NCBI RefSeq assembly: GCF_032051575.1
Contig: NZ_DAMBYD010000008.1
Coordinates: 62,001-126,000 of the forward strand
Origin: Aminipila sp032051575
GTDB lineage: Bacteria; Bacillota; Clostridia; Peptostreptococcales; Anaerovoracaceae
Length of the DNA: 64,000 nt
Direction of reading: 5' to 3'
The notes beneath the pieces are model-generated. The model was given only the letters and a program-made list of their open reading frames with translations. It had not been told where the DNA came from and searched no databases. Shown piece after piece: positions 24,567 through 33,570 of the stretch. Position numbers and translations under genes: made by a program. The first letter of the stretch is position 1. Every line of letters starts with the position of its first letter.

Positions 24567-26526
24567 AATGAGAAAATTCTCCGTCATTGCACTTGATTCT
24601 GTAAAAGAAAATTTGGTTGTGGAACTTATGGATTTAGGAGTAACCGAATTGAATAGTCAAGATGAAAAGATGGCTGAGAAAGAATGGTCTGCCCTTGTAA
24701 GAAAAGATGGAAATGAAAATGAAGTAGCGAAACTAGACGGCCTGCTTGGAAAAACTGATCTGGCAATAAAGGTTCTCGAAGAAGTTGACACAAGTAAAAA
24801 ACCACTTTTCAAGACGAGAAAGGCAGTAACCAGCGAGCAATTTGCAGAAGTATTATTAAACAGAGACAAAATCGAGGAAGACATGAACAATGTTATTTCT
24901 CTGAATAATGAATTAAAAATCCTTAAAACTAGTGCAAATAAAGTAGAAACGACAATGGGAAGTCTAAAACCATGGGAATCTTATTCAGTGCCGCTAGAAC
25001 TTAGGGAAACAAAGAGTACGCTTATAACCATGGGAGTAATGCCGAGTATTTCTGATATTACACGCTTAGAAGATAACCTGAAATCTATCACTAATTTGTG
25101 TGAGATTGAGATTGTTGGCAGTGATGAAGAGCTACATTATTTAGTAGTTATGTACTATAAAGAAGTAGAAGAAGAAGTGTTAGACGGTCTTAGACAAAAT
25201 GGATTTAGTAAAGTAACGTTTAAAGACATGCAGGGCAGTGCTGTTGAAAACTTGGCCCTATGCCGTAGTCAACTTAATGAAATTGCTAATCAGGTGGAAG
25301 ATATACAAGTTAAGCTGGTGGAAAAGATTAGCTGTAAAGAAAGTATCGAATATCTACATGATGAGTTAAACATTAACAAGGACCGCCAAAAGATTAGAGG
25401 AAGAATGCTTAAAACTGGGCATACATTTTATGCTGATGGATGGTTACCAGAGGATGCCGTGGGTGATGTTGAAAACGTGTTCAAAAAGTATAAATGCTGC
25501 TATGAAGTGACAGAACCGGATAAAGAAGAGGAGTTTCCTGTATTATTAAGGAATAATTCATTTGTTACACCATTTGAATCCGTTACAGCTCTTTATTCTG
25601 TCCCCAATTCAAAAAATATTGATCCAACGCCTATATTTGCCATATGGTATTTTATTTTCTATGGGATGATGTTTAGTGATGCGGCATATGGGCTCATTAT
25701 GGTGCTGGTGTGCGGAGTGGCTCTGAAAAAATTCAGATTGGAAGGTATGCCATATAAATTGGTCAAAATGTTCTTCTTTTGTGGGATTTCTACAGCCATA
25801 TGGGGAGTCATCTTTGGTGGTTATTTTGGAGACTTGATTACCGTAATAGGCTCAACCTTCTTCAATCAGGAAATCACCGTACCAAGTGTGTTTGTTCCAC
25901 TTGATGATCCAATAAGTTTGTTGGGATTCTGTTTGGTTTTGGGCATAATCCACTTATTTATCGGTATGGGTGTTAGTGCATATATGTCTTTCAGGAACGG
26001 TCGTCCTTTGGATGCCATATTTGATGTCTTTTCGTGGTACTTGCTAATCCTGGGGCTACCTATTTGGTATTTAGGAGGTTCAATAAATCCTGCGGTATCT
26101 AAGGCAGGGTTAATTATGACAGTTATAGGCGCATTAACAATTGTTTTAACTGGTGGAAGAAACAAGAAGGGAATTGGCAAGATAACGGGTGGTTTAGGGT
26201 CCATTTATGGAATCACGGGGTACCTTTCAGATATTTTGTCTTACTCAAGATTACTTGCTCTAGGGCTGGCAACAGGCGTAATTGCATCGGTAGTAAATAC
26301 GATGGGGTCTCTTGCTGGAGGCGGTATAATTGGCGCTGTAATTTTAACAATTGTTTTGATTTTTGGCCATACCTTTAACTTTGCAATCAATGCGCTAGGG
26401 GCATTTGTTCATGCCTGCAGATTACAGTATGTAGAATTTTTCGGAAAGTTTTTTGAAGGTGGAGGCATAGCGTTTCAACCGTTAAAGAAAAATACGAAAT
26501 ATGTTGAAATAATTAATAAGAATTAA
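24553..26526 (+). CDS. ntpI: V-type ATP synthase subunit I
   Basis: Subunit I is the membrane stator (equivalent to subunit a) that forms the ion half-channels against the rotor ring and anchors the stalks. The 657-residue protein starts at a GTG with the family-typical MAIVKM. It has an N-terminal cytoplasmic half of about 340 residues with coiled-coil stretches, then a membrane half with about seven or eight helices, including YSRLLALGLATGVIASVVN, where the essential arginine lies. The overlap with the preceding gene indicates coupled translation. Confidence 0.95.
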   Translation: MAIVKMRKFSVIALDSVKENLVVELMDLGVTELNSQDEKMAEKEWSALVRKDGNENEVAKLDGLLGKTDLAIKVLEEVDTSKKPLFKTRKAVTSEQFAEVLLNRDKIEEDMNNVISLNNELKILKTSANKVETTMGSLKPWESYSVPLELRETKSTLITMGVMPSISDITRLEDNLKSITNLCEIEIVGSDEELHYLVVMYYKEVEEEVLDGLRQNGFSKVTFKDMQGSAVENLALCRSQLNEIANQVEDIQVKLVEKISCKESIEYLHDELNINKDRQKIRGRMLKTGHTFYADGWLPEDAVGDVENVFKKYKCCYEVTEPDKEEEFPVLLRNNSFVTPFESVTALYSVPNSKNIDPTPIFAIWYFIFYGMMFSDAAYGLIMVLVCGVALKKFRLEGMPYKLVKMFFFCGISTAIWGVIFGGYFGDLITVIGSTFFNQEITVPSVFVPLDDPISLLGFCLVLGIIHLFIGMGVSAYMSFRNGRPLDAIFDVFSWYLLILGLPIWYLGGSINPAVSKAGLIMTVIGALTIVLTGGRNKKGIGKITGGLGSIYGITGYLSDILSYSRLLALGLATGVIASVVNTMGSLAGGGIIGAVILTIVLIFGHTFNFAINALGAFVHACRLQYVEFFGKFFEGGGIAFQPLKKNTKYVEIINKN

Positions 26527-26544
26527 TAACGGAGGTAAAAAATA

Positions 26545-27036
26545 ATGGAAGTAACAAATTGGATTTTTAATGGTAATTCAATCGCTATGGTTGGTGCAGC
26601 TGTTGCATGTTTAGCAGGGGTTGGAAGTGCTATTGGTGTTGGAGTTGCAGGTCAGGCAGCAGCAGGGGTTGTTGCAGAGGATCCATCTCAATTTGGTAAA
26701 ACATTAATCATGCAAGCATTACCAGGTACCCAGGGAATCTATGGGCTGCTGGTTTCATTTTTAATATTAATGAAGATTGGATTTATTGGTGGCGGAAATG
26801 TAGCTGCAATTGACAGTGTAACAGGAGCATATATCTTTGCTGCTTCTCTTCCAATTGGAATTGTCGGCATTTTCTCCGGTATTGCACAGGGTAAAGCAGC
26901 GGCAGCAGGTATTATGCTGATTGCCAAGAGACCAGGAGAAATCGCAAAAGGTATGATTTTTGCAGCTATGGTAGAAACATATGCGGTATTAGCGCTTCTT
27001 GTATCGATTATTATGCTTAACAGCGTTACGGTTTAA
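26545..27036 (+). CDS. ntpK: V-type ATP synthase subunit K, Na+-type proteolipid
   Basis: This is the rotor ring subunit that carries the coupling ion. The 163-residue protein is a duplicated helical hairpin with four membrane helices. Residues equivalent to the Na+ ligands of Enterococcus hirae NtpK are all present: Leu59, Thr62 and Gln63 (LPGTQGIYG), Gln115 (IAQGKAAA) and Glu144 (MVETYAVL). Only the second hairpin carries a carboxylate, as in other V-type rings. A ring with few ion sites per turn suits ATP-driven pumping. Na+ specificity is inferred from these residues. Confidence 0.96.
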   Translation: MEVTNWIFNGNSIAMVGAAVACLAGVGSAIGVGVAGQAAAGVVAEDPSQFGKTLIMQALPGTQGIYGLLVSFLILMKIGFIGGGNVAAIDSVTGAYIFAASLPIGIVGIFSGIAQGKAAAAGIMLIAKRPGEIAKGMIFAAMVETYAVLALLVSIIMLNSVTV

Positions 27037-27081
27037 TTAGATAATGGTAAACGTAAAAGAGTTAAGGATAGGAGGTCGGAT

Positions 27082-27660
27082 ATGAGTATACAAGATATTA
27101 CTGGAAAAATATTAGATGATGCGAAGGAACATGCAGAGAAAATAATGACCCAGGCAAAGAATCAAGAGACTTCTATCTTAGAAAGTGCAAATAAACAAGC
27201 GGAAAATATTCTAAAGTCTTATGCAGAGAAAAGTCAGGCGGATACTGAAATCATAAAGAATAGGAAAATTTCAGTAGCAGAACTTGAAAGTAGAAAGATT
27301 AAGCTTGGTGCAAGGCAGAAAGCAGTAGCAATTGCTTTTGATAAAGCAATTGACAAGATTGCAGGCTTTCAGGACGATGAATATATTGATTTCTTACTTG
27401 CAATGTATGCAGAAGTCACAATTGAAGGCGGAGAAATATGCCTGAATGAAAAAGATAGACAGAGAGTTGGCGAAAAGCTAGTGGCAAAAATTAATGACGG
27501 TTCTCAAAAGGAACAAGTAAAATTGTCAGAGGACAAAATAAGCGCTAGAGGTGGATTTATTTTAAAGAAGGGATTCATTGAAATTAATGCAACTCTTGAA
27601 ACTTTAGTAAATTCAGTAAAAGAGGATGCAACTGGTCAGATTGCAGAAATATTGTTTTGA
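27082..27660 (+). CDS. ntpE: V-type ATP synthase subunit E
   Basis: Subunit E forms the peripheral stalk with the coiled-coil partner encoded first in the operon. The 192-residue protein has an N-terminal helix of about 75 residues (KILDDAKEHAEKIMTQAKNQE) and a C-terminal globular domain ending GGFILKKGFIEINATLETLV, which resembles the E-subunit head. AGGAGGTC precedes the ATG. It lies between K and C, as in the ntp operon of Enterococcus. Confidence 0.92.
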   Translation: MSIQDITGKILDDAKEHAEKIMTQAKNQETSILESANKQAENILKSYAEKSQADTEIIKNRKISVAELESRKIKLGARQKAVAIAFDKAIDKIAGFQDDEYIDFLLAMYAEVTIEGGEICLNEKDRQRVGEKLVAKINDGSQKEQVKLSEDKISARGGFILKKGFIEINATLETLVNSVKEDATGQIAEILF

Positions 27661-27698
27661 TAAAATTACAGGATTCTGCACTGAAAGGAGGGAGCGCT

Positions 27699-28697
27699 TT
27701 GGGAGAAAATAGTTATGTATTCGCTTGTGCCAGAGTTCGAGGCAGTGAAAAAAACCTAATGTCAAAGGAACAGATGGAAAAAATGTTGGAATCTAAAACC
27801 CCGGCAGAGGCGTTAAAAATATTATTAGAACTTGAATATGGCTCAGGTCAGGAACAGGTAGCACCAGAAAACTTTGAAAGGTTACTTGCCTGGGAGCAAA
27901 AAAAGACTTATGAATTTATTATGTCAATTGCGCCTGAGAAGGCTCATTTATTGATGTTTACTTATGCAAACGATTATCATAATTTAAAAACCTTGCTTAA
28001 AGCAGAGTTCTTAAACATTGATGCATCTGAAAGCTTAAGCCCAGTTGGTACTATTGAACCGATGAAGATGGCGGCTTTGGTCCGAGAAAGGAATTTCTTG
28101 CCATTTACATCAGAAATGAAAAATGCGTTTAATGAAGCAGTAGATTTATTCTCAAGAAGCAATGATCCTCAAACCATTGATTTGGTTTTAGATAGAGCAT
28201 GCTATGCAGACATGCGGGCAATAGCGGAAGAAGCTGAAAATGATTTCTTGACAGGATATGTAAAACTACTGATTGACACTATTAATTTAAAAACTTTTGT
28301 ACGGCTTCGTCAGATGGGGAAACCGTGGGACTTTTTCCTAAGAGTATTCATTAATGGTGGAAATATCTCAGAGAAGTTGTTTGTAGAAGGTTATGATGAA
28401 CCATTTCTGCAGTTTGCAGAACGGTTGCATCCTTATGGAATGCAGGGAGCTATGACTGAAGGCGGGGCTATTCTTAAGAATACAGGCAAATTTACAGTAT
28501 TTGAAAAGTGCTGTGATAATAAGCTGATAGATTATGTGAAAAATGCAAAATACGTATATGCTGGGATTGAACCACTTGTAGCCTTTTTAGTTGCTAAAGA
28601 AAACGAAATAAGAAACGCAAGAATTATTATGGCGGGAAAGCTTGCTGGACTCTCTTCGGAGCTGATCAGAGAAAGGTTAAGGGAAACATATGCATAA
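27699..28697 (+). CDS. ntpC: V-type ATP synthase subunit C
   Basis: Subunit C (d-like) is the funnel-shaped socket linking the central stalk to the K ring. A TTG start at 27699 (MGENSYVFACARVRG) is supported by AAAGGAGG at 27684-27691; a longer frame from 27657 has no ribosome binding site. The 332 residues are mostly helical with the family pattern YANDYHNLKTLLKAEF. Its end overlaps subunit F by 8 nt. Confidence 0.92.
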   Translation: MGENSYVFACARVRGSEKNLMSKEQMEKMLESKTPAEALKILLELEYGSGQEQVAPENFERLLAWEQKKTYEFIMSIAPEKAHLLMFTYANDYHNLKTLLKAEFLNIDASESLSPVGTIEPMKMAALVRERNFLPFTSEMKNAFNEAVDLFSRSNDPQTIDLVLDRACYADMRAIAEEAENDFLTGYVKLLIDTINLKTFVRLRQMGKPWDFFLRVFINGGNISEKLFVEGYDEPFLQFAERLHPYGMQGAMTEGGAILKNTGKFTVFEKCCDNKLIDYVKNAKYVYAGIEPLVAFLVAKENEIRNARIIMAGKLAGLSSELIRERLRETYA

Positions 28698-29010
28698 AAT
28701 TGGCGTTATAGGTGATCGTGAGAGCGTAAGAGGGTTTAAGGCTGTAGGCCTGGATGCATTCCCCTGCGTCAGCACGGAGGAAGCTAAAAAAACACTTAAT
28801 AAAATTGCAAAAGAAGACTATGTAATTATATTTATTACCGAAGGCTTGTGCAAAGATATGCAAGAGACGATGGATAATTATAGAGAAATGCGATTACCAG
28901 CTATTATCCCGATTCCAGGGGTAGATGGAAATTATGGTGTAGGCTTTGGGAACTTGAAAAAATTAGTTGAAAAGGCCGTTGGCGCGGACATTTTGTTTGG
29001 CGGACAATAG
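28690..29010 (+). CDS. ntpG: V-type ATP synthase subunit F
   Basis: This small 106-residue central-stalk subunit has a Rossmann-like fold: HKIGVIGDRESVRGFKAVGLDAF, then YVIIFITEGLC and PAIIPIPGVDGN. In Enterococcus the equivalent is called NtpG, elsewhere AtpF or AhaF. It lies between C and A, the conserved position. The name follows the Enterococcus scheme; the function is clear. Confidence 0.92.
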   Translation: MHKIGVIGDRESVRGFKAVGLDAFPCVSTEEAKKTLNKIAKEDYVIIFITEGLCKDMQETMDNYREMRLPAIIPIPGVDGNYGVGFGNLKKLVEKAVGADILFGGQ

Positions 29011-29063
29011 AAAATAGAATCATTGGTATGTTAATTTAGGTAATGAAAGTAGGTGACTATTAA

Positions 29064-30842
29064 TTGAGCCAAGGTAAAATAGTAAAAGTTTCAGGACCTT
29101 TGGTTATAGCTGAGGGTATGGAAGAAGCAAATATGTTTGATGTTGTTCGTGTAGGCGATCAGGGTCTAATCGGTGAAATAATTGAGATGCGTGATGGCAT
29201 GGCATCCATTCAGGTATATGAAGAAACTGCGGGTCTTGGTCCAGGAGTTCCAGTAGTGAGCACAGGTGCACCGTTGAGTGTTGAGTTGGGGCCCGGACTG
29301 ATTGAAACTATGTATGATGGTATTCAAAGACCCCTTGAAGAAATGCGTGCCATGGTAGGAGCAAATATCACAAGAGGAATCCAGGTTTCTTCATTAAATA
29401 GAACGAAGAAATGGGATTTTGTTGCTACTGCTAAAGTTGGTGAGCAAGTAGAAGCAGGGGATATTATTGGAACCGTTCAGGAAACAGTACTGATTGAACA
29501 AAGAATTATGGTACCGTATGGAATCAGTGGGGTAATTGAAAGTATCCAGAGTGGAAACTATACCGTAGAGGAGATTATCTGTGTTCTAAAAACTGCTGAA
29601 GGCGAGAAAAAAGAATTAACCCTAATGCAGAAGTGGCCGGTAAGAAAAGGTCGTCCCTATAAAGAAAAATTAGTGCCTAATATGCCTTTAATTACAGGAC
29701 AGAGAGTTATTGATACCATGTTTCCTATTGCTAAGGGAGGCGTTGCGGCGGTACCAGGGCCTTTTGGTTCAGGAAAGACTGTTGTTCAACATGCGTTGGC
29801 CAAATGGGCAGATGCGCAAGTTGTGGTTTATATTGGCTGCGGGGAACGTGGAAATGAAATGACCGATGTACTGATGGAGTTTCCAGAACTGATTGACCCT
29901 AAGACAGGTGAAACTTTAATGAAGAGAACGGTATTAATCGCAAATACTTCAGATATGCCGGTAGCTGCGCGTGAAGCATCTATTTATACAGGTATTACTA
30001 TTGCGGAATACTTTAGAGATATGGGTTATTCTGTTGCTTTGATGGCAGATTCTACTTCTCGATGGGCAGAAGCATTACGTGAAATGTCAGGCCGTTTAGA
30101 GGAAATGCCTGGTGAAGAAGGATATCCTGCGTATCTTGGCTCTCGTCTTGCTCAATTCTATGAAAGAGCAGGGAGAGTAATTAGCTTAGGAAAACAAGGC
30201 AGAGAGGGAACCCTGTCAGCCATTGGCGCGGTATCTCCCCCAGGTGGTGATATTTCCGAACCAGTATCACAAGCCACATTACGTATAGTAAAAGTATTCT
30301 GGAATTTGGATTCTGGTCTTGCCTATAAGCGTCACTTCCCAGCAATCAACTGGCTGAATAGCTATTCTCTTTATATTGATAGCTTGAATGCTTGGTTTAT
30401 GGAAAACGTGGCAAGTGATTTTCCTGCATTACGTCAAGAAGTAATGAAGCTGTTGCAGGAAGAAGCCGAATTAAATGAAATAGTACAGTTAGTAGGTGTA
30501 GATGCCTTATCACCTTCAGACAGGATTAAGCTTGAAGCGTGTAAATCAATAAGAGAAGATTATCTGCATCAGAATGCATTCCACGAAATTGATACGTATG
30601 CCTCGATGGATAAGCAGTACATGCTGCTAAATTTGATTATGGGCTACTATAAGCAATCCATGGAAGGACTCCAACAGGGAGCAGATTTTAATTCTTTAAT
30701 CTATTTACCTGTCCGAGAAGAGATAGGACGTTTCAAATACGTGGAAGAAGAAAAGTGCTCAGAGGCATTTAAAATGATTATGTTAAAATTATCTGAAAGT
30801 ATTCACAATTTAATAAGCGAGGGGGCTGAGCAGGATGATTAG
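29064..30842 (+). CDS. ntpA: V-type ATP synthase catalytic subunit A
   Basis: Subunit A carries the ATP catalytic sites. The 592-residue protein starts with TTG (MSQGKIVKVSGPLVIAEGM), has the non-homologous insert typical of A subunits, the P-loop GPFGSGKT at 232-239, and ADSTSRWAEALREMSGRLEEMPGEEGYPAYL-type blocks. Length is normal. It overlaps subunit B by 8 nt. Confidence 0.98.
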   Translation: MSQGKIVKVSGPLVIAEGMEEANMFDVVRVGDQGLIGEIIEMRDGMASIQVYEETAGLGPGVPVVSTGAPLSVELGPGLIETMYDGIQRPLEEMRAMVGANITRGIQVSSLNRTKKWDFVATAKVGEQVEAGDIIGTVQETVLIEQRIMVPYGISGVIESIQSGNYTVEEIICVLKTAEGEKKELTLMQKWPVRKGRPYKEKLVPNMPLITGQRVIDTMFPIAKGGVAAVPGPFGSGKTVVQHALAKWADAQVVVYIGCGERGNEMTDVLMEFPELIDPKTGETLMKRTVLIANTSDMPVAAREASIYTGITIAEYFRDMGYSVALMADSTSRWAEALREMSGRLEEMPGEEGYPAYLGSRLAQFYERAGRVISLGKQGREGTLSAIGAVSPPGGDISEPVSQATLRIVKVFWNLDSGLAYKRHFPAINWLNSYSLYIDSLNAWFMENVASDFPALRQEVMKLLQEEAELNEIVQLVGVDALSPSDRIKLEACKSIREDYLHQNAFHEIDTYASMDKQYMLLNLIMGYYKQSMEGLQQGADFNSLIYLPVREEIGRFKYVEEEKCSEAFKMIMLKLSESIHNLISEGAEQDD

Positions 30843-32217
30843 AGATTATAAGACAATTTCGGAAATTGCAGGCCCGCTAATGCTTGTAAAGGGAGTTGAA
30901 AATGTAACTTATGATGAGCTTGGTGAAATAGAACTGACAAATGGTGAGCGAAGACAGTGTAAGGTTTTAGAAATCAACGGTTCAGATGCAATGGTACAGT
31001 TGTTTGACAGTGCTGCGGGGATAAACTTAAGGGATTCTAAGGTAAGGTTTTTAGGAAAAGGAATCGAATTAGCTGTATCGCCTGACATGCTTGGGCGTGT
31101 ATTTGATGGGATGGGCAGGCCTAAAGATGGTGGACCTGAAATAATACCAGAAAAAAGATTGGATATCAATGGATTGCCAATGAACCCGGCAGCCCGTGAC
31201 TACCCAAATGAATTTATACAAACGGGAATATCTGCCATTGATGGATTAAATACATTGGTAAGAGGGCAGAAACTTCCTATTTTTTCAGGCTCTGGTTTGC
31301 CGCATGCAGAGCTTGCAGCACAAATTGCTCGTCAGGCAAAGGTACGCGGAGGGGAATCTAACTTTGCAGTAGTATTTGCTGCAATTGGTATCACCTATGA
31401 AGAAGCGGATTTCTTTGTTTCAGACTTTAAACGTACAGGAGCCATAGACAGAACTGTACTTTTTATGAACTTGGCAAATGATCCTGCTGTAGAGCGTATT
31501 TCTACGCCTCGTATGGCGTTAACCGCTGCTGAATATTTAGCCTTTGAAAGAGGCATGCACGTGCTGGTTATCATGACGGATATTACAAACTATGCTGAGG
31601 CGCTGCGTGAAATTTCTGCTGCGCGTAAGGAAGTTCCAGGGAGAAGAGGTTATCCGGGATATTTATATACGGATCTTGCAACCATGTATGAAAGAGCGGG
31701 CAGAAAGCGTGGATACGACGGCTCTATTACAATGATTCCGATTTTAACAATGCCAGAGGATGATAAGACACATCCCATTCCTGACTTAACAGGATACATT
31801 ACAGAGGGACAGATTATCTTATCAAGAGATTTATACAGAAAAGGAATCACGCCGCCAATTGATGTATTACCATCACTTTCCAGATTAAAAGATAAGGGCG
31901 TTGGTAAGGGCAAAACCAGAGAAGATCATTCGGATACGATGAATCAGCTGTTTGCGGCTTATTCAAGTGGTAAGAATAGTAAGGAATTAATGGCGATTTT
32001 AGGCGAAGCTGCTTTGACTGAAATGGACTTACTTTATGCAAAGTTTGCAGATAAATTTGAAAGTGAATATATCTCGCAGGGATACAATGCGGACAGAGAC
32101 GTGTTAGAAACATTGGATATTGGCTGGAAACTGCTAGGCATGCTTCCTAAGTCAGAGCTAAAGCGTATCAAGGACGAAAATATTGAAAAGTATTATCCAA
32201 AGAACGACGCTGAATAA
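30835..32217 (+). CDS. ntpB: V-type ATP synthase subunit B
   Basis: Subunit B is the non-catalytic partner alternating with A in the head hexamer. The 460-residue protein starts MIRDYKTISEIAGPLMLVKGVE and shows IQTGISAIDGLNTLVRGQKLPIFSGSGLPHAELAAQI. The usual P-loop is replaced by SGSGLPHAE, as expected for B subunits. The block EVPGRRGYPGYLYTDLATMYERAG is typical. Confidence 0.98.
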   Translation: MIRDYKTISEIAGPLMLVKGVENVTYDELGEIELTNGERRQCKVLEINGSDAMVQLFDSAAGINLRDSKVRFLGKGIELAVSPDMLGRVFDGMGRPKDGGPEIIPEKRLDINGLPMNPAARDYPNEFIQTGISAIDGLNTLVRGQKLPIFSGSGLPHAELAAQIARQAKVRGGESNFAVVFAAIGITYEEADFFVSDFKRTGAIDRTVLFMNLANDPAVERISTPRMALTAAEYLAFERGMHVLVIMTDITNYAEALREISAARKEVPGRRGYPGYLYTDLATMYERAGRKRGYDGSITMIPILTMPEDDKTHPIPDLTGYITEGQIILSRDLYRKGITPPIDVLPSLSRLKDKGVGKGKTREDHSDTMNQLFAAYSSGKNSKELMAILGEAALTEMDLLYAKFADKFESEYISQGYNADRDVLETLDIGWKLLGMLPKSELKRIKDENIEKYYPKNDAE

Positions 32218-32234
32218 GTGAGGAGGAATCAGGA

Positions 32235-32921
32235 ATGGCACGGTTAAATGTAAACCCAACTAGAATGGTACTTTCCTCTTTAAAAAAACGTTTAAAGACG
32301 GCAACTCGCGGCCATAAATTGATGAAAGATAAAAGAGACGAACTAATGAAGCGGTTTATTGATCTGGCTAGGGAAAACAAGGTGCTAAGGGATAAAGTAG
32401 AAGAGCAGCTTGTAGAAGTCTACGGAAATTTCACCATAGCTAGTGCGGTTATGTCTTCTCAGATTTTAGAAGAGGCTTTGATGTTTCCGAAACAGAGTGT
32501 GGAAGTTGGAGTGGAAAATGAGAATATCATGTCTGTAGATGTTCCAGTATTCGATTTCAAGTATACAGCTGAGGACACTTCTAATATATATCCTTATGGT
32601 TTTGCAACTACCTCGGGAGAATTAGATGGTGCTGTTAAAAATTTGTCAGAAATATTTCCAACAATGCTTCAACTGGCAGCAATGGAAAAAAAGGCAGCTC
32701 TGCTGGCAGTTGAAATTGAGAAGACGCGTAGACGTGTAAATGCTTTAGAGTACGTTGTGATACCGCAATTGCAGGAAACTATTCGTTACATTAAGATGAA
32801 GCTTGATGAAAACGAACGAGGAAATCAGACTAGGTTAATGAAAGTTAAGGATATGATGCTTAAAGAAGCAATTTTGGAAAAGAAAGCGGCAACAGAAGAA
32901 GCTTTAAAAAACTTTAATTAG
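32235..32921 (+). CDS. ntpD: V-type ATP synthase subunit D
   Basis: Subunit D is the central rotating shaft, equivalent to F-type gamma. The 228-residue protein has the two long helices expected: the N-terminal NPTRMVLSSLKKRLKTATRGHKLMKDKRDELM and the C-terminal EIEKTRRRVNALEYVVIPQLQETI. AGGAGGAAT precedes the ATG. It is the last gene of the operon and a long-loop terminator follows. Confidence 0.96.
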   Translation: MARLNVNPTRMVLSSLKKRLKTATRGHKLMKDKRDELMKRFIDLARENKVLRDKVEEQLVEVYGNFTIASAVMSSQILEEALMFPKQSVEVGVENENIMSVDVPVFDFKYTAEDTSNIYPYGFATTSGELDGAVKNLSEIFPTMLQLAAMEKKAALLAVEIEKTRRRVNALEYVVIPQLQETIRYIKMKLDENERGNQTRLMKVKDMMLKEAILEKKAATEEALKNFN

Positions 32922-32948
32922 CAAATAGTTAGGAAGAATATTAAAATT

Positions 32949-33025
32949 AGGCATAGGGACACTCCCTTTATGATTGAGTTAATTACTTTAATTATAAAAC
33001 AGAGTTGGTTCCTATGCCTTTTTTA
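32949..33025 (+). terminator. Terminator of the V-ATPase operon
   Basis: AGGCATAGGGAC (32949-32960) pairs with GGTTCCTATGCCT (33007-33019), allowing one G-U pair, across a loop of about 45 nt. A run of T follows. The long loop is unusual but the arms are clear. Confidence 0.7.
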
Positions 33026-33218
33026 ATCTACAGCTTACAGAAATTGCAAAACGAAGTAAAAATATTTAGAAAAATTACACATTACACAAACTTGTTGTGT
33101 TAAAACCCTCAAAATAGGATAAAAATAACTAAATTGCTCATAATAGCTTTTATGAATGGGCTGATAAAAATAAATAATAATAACAAACATAAGCCTCTAA
33201 TTTAAAGGGGTTTGGGCC

Positions 33219-33231
33219 TTTTTCGACAAAA
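33219..33231 (-). promoter_or_regulatory. Spo0A-box-like site before the F-ATPase operon
   Basis: TTTTTCGACAAAA, identical to the site before the V-ATPase operon and about 50 nt upstream of the -35. The core TGTCGAA reads on the minus strand. Confidence 0.5.
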
Positions 33232-33268
33232 AAGGTCAAAAAAGAATATTTAAATAAAAAACATATGC

Positions 33269-33296
33269 TTTACATTTGGAAATTTAGGACTATAAT
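33269..33296 (+). promoter_or_regulatory. Promoter of the F-ATPase operon
   Basis: TTTACA (33269-33274), 16 nt, TATAAT (33291-33296); same hexamers and spacing as the V-ATPase promoter. Confidence 0.75.
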
Positions 33297-33570
33297 ATAA
33301 TTTAATTTGTAAAAATACAGGGAATTTACGGGCATCTTGTCAAAAGCAAAAAAATGATTTTTGTTTGTTTATGTTTATGGCTCGTATCAGTGATTTAACT
33401 ATTTTGCCATAGATTGATGAGATGGTTTTTAAAATGACTCACACCAAGCAGGCATTAAATTAGTAGAAACTGAATATAAACAAAATGATAAATTTTAATA
33501 ATTGTTTTATTGTTGTAATAGAGTCAATATCAAAAAATGTAAATTGGTGTAGTTTTTTTATAGGAGAGGA

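Larger units (their letters stand above)
33086..33296 (+). promoter_or_regulatory. F-ATPase upstream regulatory block (copy B)
   Basis: It contains ACAAACTTGTTGTG (33086), TTGCTCAT (33134), TTTTTCGACAAAA (33219) and TTTACA-N16-TATAAT (33269-33296), matching copy A before the V-ATPase operon in order, spacing and total length of 211 nt. Sequence between the elements is much less alike. Confidence 0.75.
32922..33570 (+). other. Intergenic region between the V- and F-ATPase operons
   Basis: It holds the V-ATPase terminator (32949-33025), the second copy of the 211-nt regulatory block (33086-33296) and a leader of about 270 nt ahead of the F-ATPase genes. A further hairpin, AAGCCTCT / AGGGGTTT with two G-U pairs, lies at about 33190-33212 just before the Spo0A-like box. 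In the leader I saw only a short ORF without a ribosome binding site near 33439. Confidence 0.6.
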
